Assembly (NCBI RefSeq): GCF_026041215.1
Contig: NZ_JAPEIQ010000043.1
Location: 96,247 to 160,246, forward strand
DNA: 64,000 bases
Reading direction: 5' to 3'
Source of the DNA: Hoyosella sp. YIM 151337
GTDB lineage: Bacteria; Actinomycetota; Actinomycetes; Mycobacteriales; Mycobacteriaceae
Shown here in pieces: positions 33,609 to 45,044 of the stretch. A model generated the notes under the pieces. It searched no databases. It saw only the letters and a list, made by a program, of their open reading frames with translations, and was not told the origin of the DNA. Position 1 is the stretch's first letter. Each line of letters starts with the position of its first letter. The translations under genes and the position numbers were made by a program.

Positions 33609-35141
33609 ATGGCCAGTTCAGGGCCTTTTGCGGGCATGAGCCGCAGGGAATTCTTCGCCAAGTCATTCGCCGCTGGAGGAACGCTCCTGCTCACCTCCTG
33701 GGCGGGACCAGTCATCGAGCGGGCGTACGCCGCGGATCCGCTGGGCCATGGACGGCTGGATGACATCGAGCACTTCGTGTTGCTGATGCTCGAGAACCGA
33801 TCCTTCGACCACTACTTCGGCACGCTGTCCGGTGTCCGCGGTTTCGGCGATGCATCACCCGCGTTCCAGCAGTATGGCTACTCGCCTGGGGTCGGGCCGA
33901 CACCCACCGGATATCTCAACCCGTTCCGGCTCGACACCACCCGCGGGGCGACCCTGTCCGGCGAGTGCATCAACGACCCGACCCACAGCTGGGGTCCGCA
34001 GCATCGGGCGTGGAACGGCGGTCGCATGGACCAGTGGGTCAACGTGCACCTTCAGCATGAGGGACCAGGAAACGGCCCCGCAACGATGGGCTACTACACG
34101 CGTGAAGATCTGCCGGTACATTTCCAGCTCGCTGACGCTTTCACACTGTGTGACCACTACTTCTGCTCCGTCATGGGGCCAACTGACCCGAACCGGTTGT
34201 ACTGGATAAGCGCTCATCTTGACCCGGAGGGGACACACGGTGGTCCGCTCGTCTACACCCCACCCGTTCTGCCGCAGCACGTATACAGGTGGCGCACGTA
34301 CCCGGAGAATCTCGAAGAAGCTGGCGTCAGCTGGAAGGTGTACCAGAACAAGGATTATGGACCGCTTTCTAGTGTTCTGCTCGACGGGATGCTCGGCTGC
34401 TTCGTGCAATCCGCAGATCCCGCGTCCGCGCTGTACCGCAAAGGGATCGCGCCGAACTATCCGTACGACTTCCAGGTGGACGTCCAGAACGGCACGCTTC
34501 CTAGTGTCAGCTGGATCGTGCCGTCCCTGCTGGAATGCGAACATCCCGCGCTGCCCCCGGCATTCGGTGCCGTCGGACTTGTCCAGGTGCTCGACATCCT
34601 GACGTCGAACCGTGCGCTGTGGGAGAAGACAGCCCTCATCGTGAGTTACGACGAGAACGGCGGATTCTTCGATCATGTGCCGCCGCCCACGGCCCCGCCC
34701 GGCACGCCAGGGGAGTACTTGACCGCGCCGCTTAATACAGTCACGGAATCGGATGGGATCGCTGGGCCCATTGGCCTCGGATTCCGGGTTCCGGGCATGG
34801 TGATCTCGCCGTACAGCCGGGGCGGACTTGTGAGCTCCGAGACGTTCGACCACACGTCACAGCTGCGACTCCTGGAGAAACGCTTCGGTGTACCCGTCCC
34901 GAATCTGACGCCGTGGCGGCGCGCCGTCGTTGGCGACATGAGTTCAGCCTTCAACTTCGCGGCCGCGCCTGATTCCGGTGGTGTTGCGCTCATCGACCCG
35001 ATCCCAAAGGCGCACGCCGCGCTGGTGCAGTGCAACCCCAATATCGTCACCGGCTTCTTCAACCAGGGCACGCCGTACCCAGTGCCACCCAACGCGATGC
35101 CACAACAGGAGCCGGGCGGGCGCGGCCGGCCAAGCGGCTGA
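33609..35141 (+). CDS. Tat-exported phospholipase C (PlcA/B/C-like)
   Basis: 510 residues from ATG 33609; ATG 33636 (MSRREF, the usual mycobacterial start) is also possible, while the frame open to 33387 lies in ugpC. The Tat signal is MSRREFFAKSFAAGGTLLL; the catalytic start of the phosphoesterase family is ENRSFDHYFGTL, followed by FRLDTTRG, ENGGFFDHV and FDHTSQLRLLE. Closely similar to mycobacterial phospholipases C, which release diacylglycerol and phosphocholine from lipids at the cell surface. Its position next to ugpAEBC suggests scavenging of phosphate and glycerol. Confidence 0.9.
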   Translation: MASSGPFAGMSRREFFAKSFAAGGTLLLTSWAGPVIERAYAADPLGHGRLDDIEHFVLLMLENRSFDHYFGTLSGVRGFGDASPAFQQYGYSPGVGPTPTGYLNPFRLDTTRGATLSGECINDPTHSWGPQHRAWNGGRMDQWVNVHLQHEGPGNGPATMGYYTREDLPVHFQLADAFTLCDHYFCSVMGPTDPNRLYWISAHLDPEGTHGGPLVYTPPVLPQHVYRWRTYPENLEEAGVSWKVYQNKDYGPLSSVLLDGMLGCFVQSADPASALYRKGIAPNYPYDFQVDVQNGTLPSVSWIVPSLLECEHPALPPAFGAVGLVQVLDILTSNRALWEKTALIVSYDENGGFFDHVPPPTAPPGTPGEYLTAPLNTVTESDGIAGPIGLGFRVPGMVISPYSRGGLVSSETFDHTSQLRLLEKRFGVPVPNLTPWRRAVVGDMSSAFNFAAAPDSGGVALIDPIPKAHAALVQCNPNIVTGFFNQGTPYPVPPNAMPQQEPGGRGRPSG

Positions 35142-35146
35142 GGTGT

Positions 35147-35193
35147 GATTGTGAAGAATCCGGGCGCCCCTTGCGCCCTGATCCTTCACAATC
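35147..35193. repeat. palindromic repeat, copy 1 (also a two-way terminator)
   Basis: Outer arms GATTGTGAAG (35147-35156) and CTTCACAATC (35184-35193) pair perfectly, and an inner GGGCG/CGCCC stem closes the loop, so nearly the whole 47 bp is palindromic. It lies between convergent plc and the DUF559 gene and supplies the latter's stop codon. The first 41 bp recur at 36112-36152 with one mismatch. Confidence 0.8.
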
Positions 35194-36067
35194 TTCCTTG
35201 GCGAGCGAGGGCCGAGCGGATTTCCCTCAGCACCCGATCGGGCTCATTTGCCAAGTGATGCCAGGTAAACCGGAGCACCAGCCAGCCAGCATTCATGAGG
35301 GCGTTCTGACGGTCAACGTCACTGCGAAACCGTGCAGCGTCCCGGTGCCACGCCCAACCGTCGACTTCTATCGCGACACGCTCCCGGATGAACGCCACGT
35401 CGATCTCGTATCCGATGCTTCGGACGTGCGGCTGCCACCCGCCGATATCAGCGCGGCGAAGCAAGCGATGAAGAAGCCGTTCGGCTGCGGAGGCTCCGCC
35501 TTCCCCGGCCGCCTGCAGCAACACCTCCGCCGCGCGAGCCCCTGCCCGTCCTCTGTTACGCTCGTGCACACGGCGCAGCGCATCCAGAGTCGTATGGGTC
35601 TGCAGCGCACGATCAAGGAAGACAGAGCCCCGCGGATGGTCCACTGCGGCTTCCAGGATTGTCAAGGGAAGACCGGTCACCGGCAGGCCGCGAACGGTTG
35701 TCACATCGTGTTTGTGGATGTCCCGGTGCCGGATGCGGCGGCCTTCGGCTTTCGTGATTCGGCGGCTGTGCGGAATAGTGACGTAATGTAGCCGGGGCGG
35801 GTGGGTGAGGAGCCCATGCCACCACGCAGCACTCAAACCGTGCGCCACGGCAGAATCACCCGCTGCGTGCACCGCGGCCCGCAGCGTCACAGCCGCGTCC
35901 ACCGCACGGTCGGTCGCAACGTAGACGCCCGGGTACAGCCTAGTCCACCGGCCCGTGCGGAGCCTGCCTTTAACTTGATGCCGCGTGAGCCCCGCAGCAA
36001 GCGCCTGCTGCAGCGTGATCACGCCGTCATTCCGAGCCATGATCGCGGTCAACCGGTGTATTGCCAT
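35186..36067 (-). CDS. DUF559 (Vsr-like nuclease fold) protein with AbiEi-type N-terminus
   Basis: 293 residues. Residues 1-100 resemble the AbiEi antitoxin/HTH-like N-domain (GVITLQQALAAGLTRHQVKG, YPGVYVAT); the C-terminal 100 have the DUF559 PD-(D/E)XK-like pattern (YEIDVAFIRERVAIEVDGWA, then DRQNALMNAGWLVLRFTW). Such genes are frequent, unexplained singletons in actinobacteria. ATG 36040 is an alternative start. It is flanked on both sides by copies of one palindromic repeat, unusual for an ordinary gene. It could be a nuclease, an orphan defence component or part of a small mobile unit. Confidence 0.8.
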   Translation of the reverse strand: MAIHRLTAIMARNDGVITLQQALAAGLTRHQVKGRLRTGRWTRLYPGVYVATDRAVDAAVTLRAAVHAAGDSAVAHGLSAAWWHGLLTHPPRLHYVTIPHSRRITKAEGRRIRHRDIHKHDVTTVRGLPVTGLPLTILEAAVDHPRGSVFLDRALQTHTTLDALRRVHERNRGRAGARAAEVLLQAAGEGGASAAERLLHRLLRRADIGGWQPHVRSIGYEIDVAFIRERVAIEVDGWAWHRDAARFRSDVDRQNALMNAGWLVLRFTWHHLANEPDRVLREIRSALARQGRL

Positions 36068-36111
36068 GCTCTGTTAGACGCGGCACACGACGACCGGTTC
36101 CATCGCGCGCC

Positions 36112-36152
36112 GATTGTGAAGAATCCGGGCGCCCCTTGCGCCCTGATTCTTC
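36112..36152. repeat. palindromic repeat, copy 2
   Basis: Forty of 41 bases match copy 1 at 35147-35187. Here the stem is GAAGAATC (36118-36125) / GATTCTTC (36145-36152) plus inner GGGCGC/GCGCCC. It lies 45 bp upstream of the DUF559 start, in the same orientation as copy 1. Confidence 0.8.
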
Positions 36153-36182
36153 CGAATTACGCTGCACTTGGAAGTGGACAGC

Positions 36183-36204
36183 AAAAAACCCGCCGACTGG
36201 CGGG
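36183..36204 (-). terminator. intrinsic terminator of tRNA-Lys
   Basis: On the minus strand a CCCGCC/GGCGGG stem with a 4-nt loop is followed by six Ts (A-run at 36183-36188 on the plus strand), 9 bases after the tRNA end. Confidence 0.88.
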
Positions 36205-36212
36205 CTTGGGAG

Positions 36213-36285
<73 letters not shown>

Positions 36286-36570
36286 GCACATCGTGCTGCG
36301 GTGAGAAACAGTAACAGGTCCGCCGTCAGAAACGAAATCCGCAGGTCATGGCGGCCTCACAGCGGTTGTCATCCAAATAGGAGACAGATAGTTGCTTAGG
36401 TCACCATCCTCTATGCCGGGACGGTCCCACTCATGCATACTCTTCGATAGGTTCCGCCTCGTGCGGACATTGTGTCTCTTATGTCCAGTATGCGTAACAA
36501 GCGGGTCTCAACCGACCGAAAACTAAACGCGTACGGCAGCAAACAAGATATGACGAATGTGGTGGGATGC

Positions 36571-37764
36571 ATGAAAAGCCGGCTAAGTAGCCCGGATCGA
36601 CATACCCGAGCAGTGGGCGGGGCAGTACTCGCAGCCAGTGCTCTCTTTTTGTCTGTCGCGTGCACGGTTCCGTCCGGCAACAGCGCGGTACCCGCTGGCG
36701 AGCAGGAACAGTTGCCTCGCCCGGCGATCAGCAAATCACAGCCCGATGGTGCTGTCGGCATCAACCCCCTGGAACCGTTCACGCTCGCGGTTTCGGAGGG
36801 CGCACTGACGGACGTCACATTGACCAACCAGGATGGCAAGGTCGTCGAAGCGGAAGTGTCGGACGACGGTACATCTTGGACGACAACAGAGGTACTCGGC
36901 TACGGCCGCGTCTACACCCTTGATGCCGCAGCGACTGGTCCCGGCGGCACAACCGTGACATCAAGTCAGTTCACCACGGTGCAGCCGAACAATCTCACGA
37001 AGCCCTACGCGCTTCCATGGGACGGATCCGTCGTCGGTATCGGCCAGCCTGTGCGCGTCCAGTTCGATGAGCCGATCGCCGATCGGCAAGCGGCTGAAGA
37101 TCGCATCACCATCACGACCGAACCGGCAGTCGAGGGCGCGTTCTACTGGGTGAACAACACGGAAGTGCGGTGGCGCCCCGAAAACTACTGGGAGCCCGGC
37201 ACCACCGTCACCGTGGACGTTGACGTCTACGGCCATGACCTCGGCGGCGGCATGTATGGCGAAACCAACGCCAAGTCGACGTTCACGATCGGTGACTCGG
37301 TGATCGCTATCGCCGATGACTACACCAAAACGGTTTCCGTGCAGGTTAACGGCACCACGGTGCGCACCATGCCGGTCTCGTTCGGACGGCCATCGTCGCC
37401 CACCCCGAACGGAACTTACATCATCGGCGACCGGCAGCAATCGATGATTATGGACTCTTCCACCTATGGCGTTCCGGTGAACTCCGCATACGGGTACCGC
37501 ACGCGCGTCGAGTGGGCGACCCAGATGTCGTACAGCGGCATCTACGTGCATTCCGCGCCGTGGTCGCTTGGTGACCAGGGATACCGAAACGTCAGCGCGG
37601 GCTGCCTCAACGTGAGCCCCGCCAATGCGCAGTGGTTCTACTACAACACCAAGCCTGGCGATCTGGTCGTCGTTCAGAACACGGTCGGCGGCACGCTCTC
37701 GGGAGTTGACGGTCTCGGCGACTGGAACATTCCATGGTCGACGTGGAAGGCCGGCAACGCCTGA
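36571..37764 (+). CDS. L,D-transpeptidase lipoprotein (LdtMt2 class)
   Basis: 397 residues. Signal peptide with lipobox LSVAC (Cys31), two Ig-like domains (about 60-250), then the YkuD catalytic domain and a C-terminal tail (GVDGLGDWNIPWSTWKAGNA) close to LdtMt2. The enzyme makes 3-3 cross-links in peptidoglycan outside the membrane and is the target of carbapenems. The catalytic block reads HSAPWSLGDQGY, then NVSAGCLNVS: the Cys and first His are present, but the His of the usual SHGC motif is Ala. ATG 36571 is chosen because the signal peptide begins there. A bidirectional terminator follows. Confidence 0.9.
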   Translation: MKSRLSSPDRHTRAVGGAVLAASALFLSVACTVPSGNSAVPAGEQEQLPRPAISKSQPDGAVGINPLEPFTLAVSEGALTDVTLTNQDGKVVEAEVSDDGTSWTTTEVLGYGRVYTLDAAATGPGGTTVTSSQFTTVQPNNLTKPYALPWDGSVVGIGQPVRVQFDEPIADRQAAEDRITITTEPAVEGAFYWVNNTEVRWRPENYWEPGTTVTVDVDVYGHDLGGGMYGETNAKSTFTIGDSVIAIADDYTKTVSVQVNGTTVRTMPVSFGRPSSPTPNGTYIIGDRQQSMIMDSSTYGVPVNSAYGYRTRVEWATQMSYSGIYVHSAPWSLGDQGYRNVSAGCLNVSPANAQWFYYNTKPGDLVVVQNTVGGTLSGVDGLGDWNIPWSTWKAGNA

Positions 37765-37774
37765 CACAAGTAAG

Positions 37775-37812
37775 ACAAAACCCCGCTCCGGGAAACCCGG
37801 GGCGGGGTTTTG
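37775..37812. terminator. bidirectional intrinsic terminator
   Basis: ACAAAACCCCGC and GCGGGGTTTTGT flank an inner CCGGG/CCCGG stem around AAA. T-rich tails occur on both strands, so it serves the transpeptidase gene (plus) and tRNA-His (minus). Confidence 0.9.
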
Positions 37813-37817
37813 TTTTG

Positions 37818-37891
37818 GGTGAACGACGGGGCTCGAACCCGCGACACCTGGGATCACAACCCAGTGCTCTACCAACTGAGCTACGCCCACC
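37818..37891 (-). tRNA. tRNA-His (anticodon GTG)
   Basis: On the minus strand GGTGGGCG pairs with CGTTCACC (including the extra G at -1 characteristic of tRNA-His), D arm GCTC/GAGC, anticodon loop with GTG in TTGTGAT, and T arm GCGGG-TTCGAGC-CCCGT. It lies 60 bp downstream of orn, the usual actinobacterial arrangement. Confidence 0.95.
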
Positions 37892-37951
37892 ATGCTTGCA
37901 GTAGATACAACATCATCCAGCCGTCGTATCTTCCCGCAGCGACTCCCGATA

Positions 37952-38620
37952 TTAGCGTGTCTGGGTGGGGTTTGCCGAATCGGCCCCCTCAACTGCGTTG
38001 ATTTCTTGTTGCAGATCACGCGCGACCTGCGCGATCTCACCGGTAGTGGGGCCCGGCTCGGCTACAAACGCGGTCCGGCGGTAAAACCTCAGCTCGAGGA
38101 TCGACTCGCGAATGTCCGCGAGCGCGCGGTGTGCGAGGCCTTTGTCTGGCTGCCCGTAGTAGATGCGCGGATACCATCGGCGGCACAACTCCTTGATCGA
38201 ACTCACATCGATCATTCGGTAGTGCAGGTGCGCGTCAAGGGCGGGCATGTCCCGGGCGAGGAAGCCGCGGTCGGTCGCGATGGAGTTGCCGGCAAGGGGC
38301 GCGGTGGATGCTGTGGGTACGTGCTGCCGGATGTAGCTGAGCACACGTTGTTCAGCTTCTTCGAGCGTGACTGTTGATCTGCGGACTTCCTCGGTAAGCC
38401 CGGAACGCTGATGCATCTCTGCGACCACTGGCTGCATTCCATCAAGTGCGGCATCGTCGGCATGGATAACCACGTCGACGCCTTCGCCGAGGATGTTCAG
38501 GTTCGCGTCTGTCACGAGCGCTGCGATTTCGATGAGTTTGTCCTTGCCGAGGTCAAGGCCCGTCATCTCACAGTCGATCCACACCAGCTTGTCTTGCACT
38601 CCATTCACAGTAGCCAGCAT
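37952..38620 (-). CDS. orn: oligoribonuclease
   Basis: 222 residues of the DEDDh exonuclease family. [20 protein letters not shown] (first D and E), [15 protein letters not shown] and [12 protein letters not shown] (His and last D) are all present. Orn degrades 2-5 nt RNAs and pGpG in the cytosol and is usually essential. The start at 38620 or a GTG a few codons later cannot be separated. The C-terminal tail (residues about 190-222) is longer than in E. coli. Confidence 0.95.
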   Translation of the reverse strand: MLATVNGVQDKLVWIDCEMTGLDLGKDKLIEIAALVTDANLNILGEGVDVVIHADDAALDGMQPVVAEMHQRSGLTEEVRRSTVTLEEAEQRVLSYIRQHVPTASTAPLAGNSIATDRGFLARDMPALDAHLHYRMIDVSSIKELCRRWYPRIYYGQPDKGLAHRALADIRESILELRFYRRTAFVAEPGPTTGEIAQVARDLQQEINAVEGADSANPTQTR

Positions 38621-38655
38621 GTCATGGCGTCGCTGCCGCGTTGACCCCGGACTGC

Positions 38656-40335
38656 TTAGTTGTTGTCCGGGTCGGGAAGCTCACGCGGCACGACCTTCCC
38701 CGTTGCGTTACGCGGCAGTTCGTCGAGGAAAACTACGTCCCGTGGTACGGAGAACCGCGCCAGTTTCTGCTTGACGTGAGTCTTTACGTCGTCCTCAGTG
38801 AGTTCGTTTCCCGCGTCACCGTCTTTGCGCACGACGTAGGCCGCGAGGCGTTTTCCGAAGCTGTCGTCGTCGACGCCAATCACGGCGGCCTCAAGTACCC
38901 CGTCGAGTTCACTCAGTACATTTTCGACCTCACGCGGATAGATGTTCTCCCCACCGGAGACGATCATGTCGTCTGAGCGGCCGTCGATGAACAGCAGCCC
39001 TTCGTCATTGAAGTGACCGAGATCCCCCGTGGACATGAGGTTCCCGTGGCGGTGCCGATCTTCACCGTCGCGTGTGTAACCCTCGAAGATCATGCCGTTG
39101 CCGACGAAAATATTCCCGATTTCGCCGGTCGGTGCCTCGTTTCCGTCGTCGTCGAGGATTTTCACGACGGTGCCGAGCGGCGCCCGGCCTGCCGTCGTGG
39201 GATGCTCGAGCAGCTCTTCGGGAGTGGCGATTGCGGCCCAGCTCACCTCCGTCGACCCATACAGGTTGTACAGGACTGGCCCGAGCTCGCTGAGGGTGCG
39301 TTTAACAAGGCCAGTGGGGATGGCGGAGCCGCTCGCCGCCACGACCCTCAGCGCTGATAGGTCGACCTTTCGGTCCTCGGCTGGCAGGTCGATGATCCGG
39401 TGCAGCATCGTCGGTACAAGGAACAGCGACGCCGCTTTGTGTTTCGCGACGAGGCGTAGCGTGTCCTTTGGGCTGAATTTCCGCTGCAGTACCAGGGTCG
39501 AGCGCAGCGCCAGGTTGATCTGAATCGTCGCGAAACCCCAGGTGTGGAAGATTGGCGCCGCGATGAACGACACTTCTTTGCTTTTCAGCGGGAACCGGGA
39601 CAACAGGGCGGAAGCGGGCATCCAGCTGCGCGGTTCGGGGCGACGCGCACCCTTCGGTGTACCGGTGGTGCCGGATGTGAGAACGATCGTTTTGCCGCGC
39701 CTCGGACGCCCGGGCAGCTTCGCCTGCGGGCTTTCCGTATCTGGTGCTTTGTTGATCAGTTGGTCCTGCGTAGTCCATCCGTTACGCAACGCCGTTTTTA
39801 CGGTTTCTGTCCACGACAGGGCGACGCTGACGTCCCCGAGGTCCTCCGGCAGCGTCTCGGTGAATTCTTCGTCGAGGAACAGCCAGCGGATTTTCTGTTC
39901 GCGGATGACCTCGCCAAGCTGTCCACTTGAAGCGCCCGTGTTCAGCATGACCAGATCGGTTCCCAGGCGTGCGGACGCGCCGATCAGCTGCAAGAAGCCG
40001 CGATGGTTGCGAGCGAGGACACCGATCCGGTCACCGGCGGTGACGCCCTTTGCGGAGAGCGAGCGTGCGAGAGCCTCGGACGTTTCGTCGAGTTCCCCGT
40101 ACGTCATCGAGCCGGCATCGTCGATGACGGCAAGGTGGTCGGGGTTTCTTCGCGCGGCGAACGCGATCAGTCCGCCTGGCGTGAAGTCAAAGCGGTACCA
40201 CGCGGCCGCGAGCTTCCCGAGCCGATCCGGTCGCATGGGCGCAACGATGCCCGCCTTGGTAATCGGGATGAGGCCCTTAGCGAGGTCGCGGGTCTCGGAC
40301 AGTCGTGACCGCAAGAGTGCGGACAGAGGTGGCAT
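38656..40335 (-). CDS. acyl-CoA synthetase (FadD family)
   Basis: 559 residues from ATG 40335 with AAAGGA upstream; the frame open to 40509 lies inside the preceding gene. AMP-binding motifs [18 protein letters not shown] (A3), [12 protein letters not shown] (A5) and [17 protein letters not shown] (A8-A9), and the Lys-bearing [11 protein letters not shown] end (A10) are complete. It activates fatty or sterol-side-chain acids to CoA thioesters through an acyl-adenylate. It follows the SDR gene by 10 bp and forms a lipid-related operon with it and the ADH. Confidence 0.9.
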   Translation of the reverse strand: MPPLSALLRSRLSETRDLAKGLIPITKAGIVAPMRPDRLGKLAAAWYRFDFTPGGLIAFAARRNPDHLAVIDDAGSMTYGELDETSEALARSLSAKGVTAGDRIGVLARNHRGFLQLIGASARLGTDLVMLNTGASSGQLGEVIREQKIRWLFLDEEFTETLPEDLGDVSVALSWTETVKTALRNGWTTQDQLINKAPDTESPQAKLPGRPRRGKTIVLTSGTTGTPKGARRPEPRSWMPASALLSRFPLKSKEVSFIAAPIFHTWGFATIQINLALRSTLVLQRKFSPKDTLRLVAKHKAASLFLVPTMLHRIIDLPAEDRKVDLSALRVVAASGSAIPTGLVKRTLSELGPVLYNLYGSTEVSWAAIATPEELLEHPTTAGRAPLGTVVKILDDDGNEAPTGEIGNIFVGNGMIFEGYTRDGEDRHRHGNLMSTGDLGHFNDEGLLFIDGRSDDMIVSGGENIYPREVENVLSELDGVLEAAVIGVDDDSFGKRLAAYVVRKDGDAGNELTEDDVKTHVKQKLARFSVPRDVVFLDELPRNATGKVVPRELPDPDNN

Positions 40336-40345
40336 GGGAATCCTT

Positions 40346-41152
40346 TCACTCGCCGCCGAGCTTCTTATAGAAGCTCCCGACAATCGGTGCGACAACTGCG
40401 CGCGGGCTGTATCCGCCCGCCACGGACATGGCTTTGCTGAGTGGACCTGGCACAACCCGCATCTTGTTGCGCGAGAGCGCGTCAAGAGACAGACGGGCAG
40501 TGTATTCACCCGATACCCACAAGAAGTCGGGGACTAACCGCTCAACGACTGATTGGTCTTCGATCGGGGGCATGTCGGTGCGCACCGGTCCCGGCGCCAA
40601 AAGGGTGACGTGCACGCCGGTGTCTTTGAGTTCACCGCGCAGCGACTCACTGAACGAGTTAGTGAACGCCTTGGTTGCCGCGTAGGTCGCGTTGTGGGGG
40701 ATCGGCATGTTTCCGGCAGCGGAACCGGTGATGAGGATGCCGCCGCTGCCGCGGTCGAGCATGCCGGGCAGCACCGCGAGGGTCAGATCGTGCACCGCAA
40801 CCGCGTTGAGTTCGACGACGAACCGTTCGTACGCCGGATCAAGCTTGCTGACCGGCCCGAACGTAGCGATGCCCGCGTTGTTGCACAGGATCGCGATGTC
40901 GCGCCGCGCGAACTCGTCAGCCAGCTCCGCGCGTTCACCGCGGTCCGCTAGATCCATCGCGCGCACCTCGACGGTGACGCCGAAGCGGCGCGACAGCTTC
41001 TCGGCATTGCGCTCGAGCACGTCTTTGCGCCGGGCAACCGTAATGAGGTTGTACCCGCGAGCGGCGAGTTCAGCAGCGAGCGCTTCACCTATACCTTGGG
41101 ACGCACCGGTGACAACGGCCCGGTTCTCAGCACTGGGAAGTGGTAAGGGCAT
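40346..41152 (-). CDS. short-chain dehydrogenase/reductase
   Basis: 268 residues. TGASQGIGEALAAELAARGY (cofactor), NNAG, ITGSAAGNMPIP (Ser) and YAATKAFTN (Tyr-x-x-x-Lys) are complete. The pattern is DltE-like, acting on lipid or alcohol/ketone groups with NAD(P). It lies between the zinc alcohol dehydrogenase (48-bp gap) and the FadD gene (10-bp gap), suggesting alcohol-aldehyde-acid-acyl-CoA conversion of a long-chain substrate. Confidence 0.9.
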   Translation of the reverse strand: MPLPLPSAENRAVVTGASQGIGEALAAELAARGYNLITVARRKDVLERNAEKLSRRFGVTVEVRAMDLADRGERAELADEFARRDIAILCNNAGIATFGPVSKLDPAYERFVVELNAVAVHDLTLAVLPGMLDRGSGGILITGSAAGNMPIPHNATYAATKAFTNSFSESLRGELKDTGVHVTLLAPGPVRTDMPPIEDQSVVERLVPDFLWVSGEYTARLSLDALSRNKMRVVPGPLSKAMSVAGGYSPRAVVAPIVGSFYKKLGGE

Positions 41153-41200
41153 GACGCAGATCGTACTGCCCGGTGGCTGCGGCGTCCCCCTAAGCCGTCC

Positions 41201-42247
41201 TTACGGGATGAGCATCGCTTTGATCGCCGCGCGCTGGTCCATGGCCTCGTACGCGCGGGCGACATCGGTAAGCGGAACCTCCAGGTCGAAAACGCGCCCG
41301 GGGTCGATTACGCCTTCCAGCACGTCGGTAAGGAGCTCAGGAATATAGCCTCGCACGGGCGCAACACCGCCTCCCACGCGAAGGTTCTTACCGAAGATCA
41401 CACCGACGGGCAACTCTGGTGCACCTGCGGGCACTCCAACGAAACCGAGTCGGCCACCCGGCCGCAGACACGCGATCGCCTGGGCCATCGAGTCTTTCAT
41501 TCCGACGCATTCAAGTGCGCAATCGGCTCCGCCACCGAGGAGTTCTTTGACGTGGGCGACCCCTTCCTTCCCGCGTTCGGAGACGATGTCGGTCGCCCCG
41601 AACTCTTTCGCGAGCGCCTGGCGGGGCGAGTGCCGTGACATTGCGACAATGCGGTCAGCGCCGAGGCGTTTGGCTGCGATGACGGCGCAGAGACCGACAG
41701 CCCCGTCGCCGACGACGACGACGGAAGAACCCGGGGATACGTCTGCCATCACTGCCGCGTGGTGTCCAGTACCCATGACGTCTGTGAGTGTGAGAAGACT
41801 TGCGTAGAGGTCTGGCTCCGGCTGGCTGGGGAGCGGTACGAGTGTGCCGTCGGCGAAAGGCACGCGCACGTATTCTGCTTGCGCACCGCCTAGCTGTTCA
41901 CCGGCGCGGTTGCGGCCGCCCCAGAACCCGCCGCGTGAGCATGACGTGTAGATCCCGTTACTGCAGTTGGCGCAGGTGCCGTCGCTGTTGGCGAACGGTG
42001 CGATTACGAAGTCGCCGTTGCGGACTGTGCGCACCTGTGGGCCCGCGTCCTCCACGATTCCAATGAACTCGTGACCGATGGGGTGAGGACCCTCAGTCGG
42101 TTCCGCACCACGGTAGGGCCACAAATCGGAACCGCACACGCACGTGCGAACGATACGGACGATCGCGTCCGTATCCGCCGACAGGGTGGGGTCTGGCACA
42201 CTCTCGAGCTGAATATCGCGGGGGCCATGGATGATTGTCGAACGCAT
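41201..42247 (-). CDS. zinc-dependent alcohol dehydrogenase family protein
   Basis: 348 residues from ATG 42247 (GTGGGG before it; GTG 42256 is possible). CGSDLWPYRG and GHEFIGIVEDAG give the catalytic zinc ligands, CANCSNGIYTSC the structural-zinc cluster, in which one cysteine position differs from the usual four-Cys set, and VVVGDGAVGLCAVIAAKRLGA the NAD(P) site. Medium-chain dehydrogenase/reductase; substrate unknown. First gene of the ADH-SDR-FadD cluster. Confidence 0.9.
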   Translation of the reverse strand: MRSTIIHGPRDIQLESVPDPTLSADTDAIVRIVRTCVCGSDLWPYRGAEPTEGPHPIGHEFIGIVEDAGPQVRTVRNGDFVIAPFANSDGTCANCSNGIYTSCSRGGFWGGRNRAGEQLGGAQAEYVRVPFADGTLVPLPSQPEPDLYASLLTLTDVMGTGHHAAVMADVSPGSSVVVVGDGAVGLCAVIAAKRLGADRIVAMSRHSPRQALAKEFGATDIVSERGKEGVAHVKELLGGGADCALECVGMKDSMAQAIACLRPGGRLGFVGVPAGAPELPVGVIFGKNLRVGGGVAPVRGYIPELLTDVLEGVIDPGRVFDLEVPLTDVARAYEAMDQRAAIKAMLIP

Positions 42248-42274
42248 GCGCCCCACGCTATATGAGGACCGGCT

Positions 42275-42316
42275 CGCGCAGGTGGGCGATGGGCGGGTTC
42301 ATCGCCCACCTGCGCG
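42275..42316. terminator. 17-bp stem-loop downstream of fadH
   Basis: Arms at 42275-42291 (CGCGCAGGTGGGCGATG) and 42300-42316 are perfect inverted repeats with an 8-nt loop. No T-run follows. It separates fadH (minus) from the ADH gene start and probably ends fadH transcription. Confidence 0.75.
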
Positions 42317-42321
42317 ATGGC

Positions 42322-45004
<2,683 letters not shown>

Positions 45005-45011
45005 GACAGGA

Positions 45012-45038
45012 GCATAGCTATGCAACCCGTTTCATAGC
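45012..45038. promoter_or_regulatory. palindromic sites before the PadR-fadH operon
   Basis: GCATAGCTATGC (45012-45023) is a perfect 12-bp palindrome, and GCTATG (45017-45022) pairs again with CATAGC (45033-45038) 10 bp further. Overlapping symmetric CTATG/CATAG halves just upstream of the PadR start suggest autorepression. Confidence 0.5.
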
Positions 45039-45044
45039 AAGGCC

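Noticed and set aside
36961..38040. 359-codon minus-strand frame across the L,D-transpeptidase and tRNA-His
   Set aside because: It is antisense to a clear enzyme gene and crosses a terminator and a tRNA.
40336..40509. Upstream extension of the FadD gene
   Set aside because: It runs through the end of the SDR gene; ATG 40335 has AAAGGA at the right distance.
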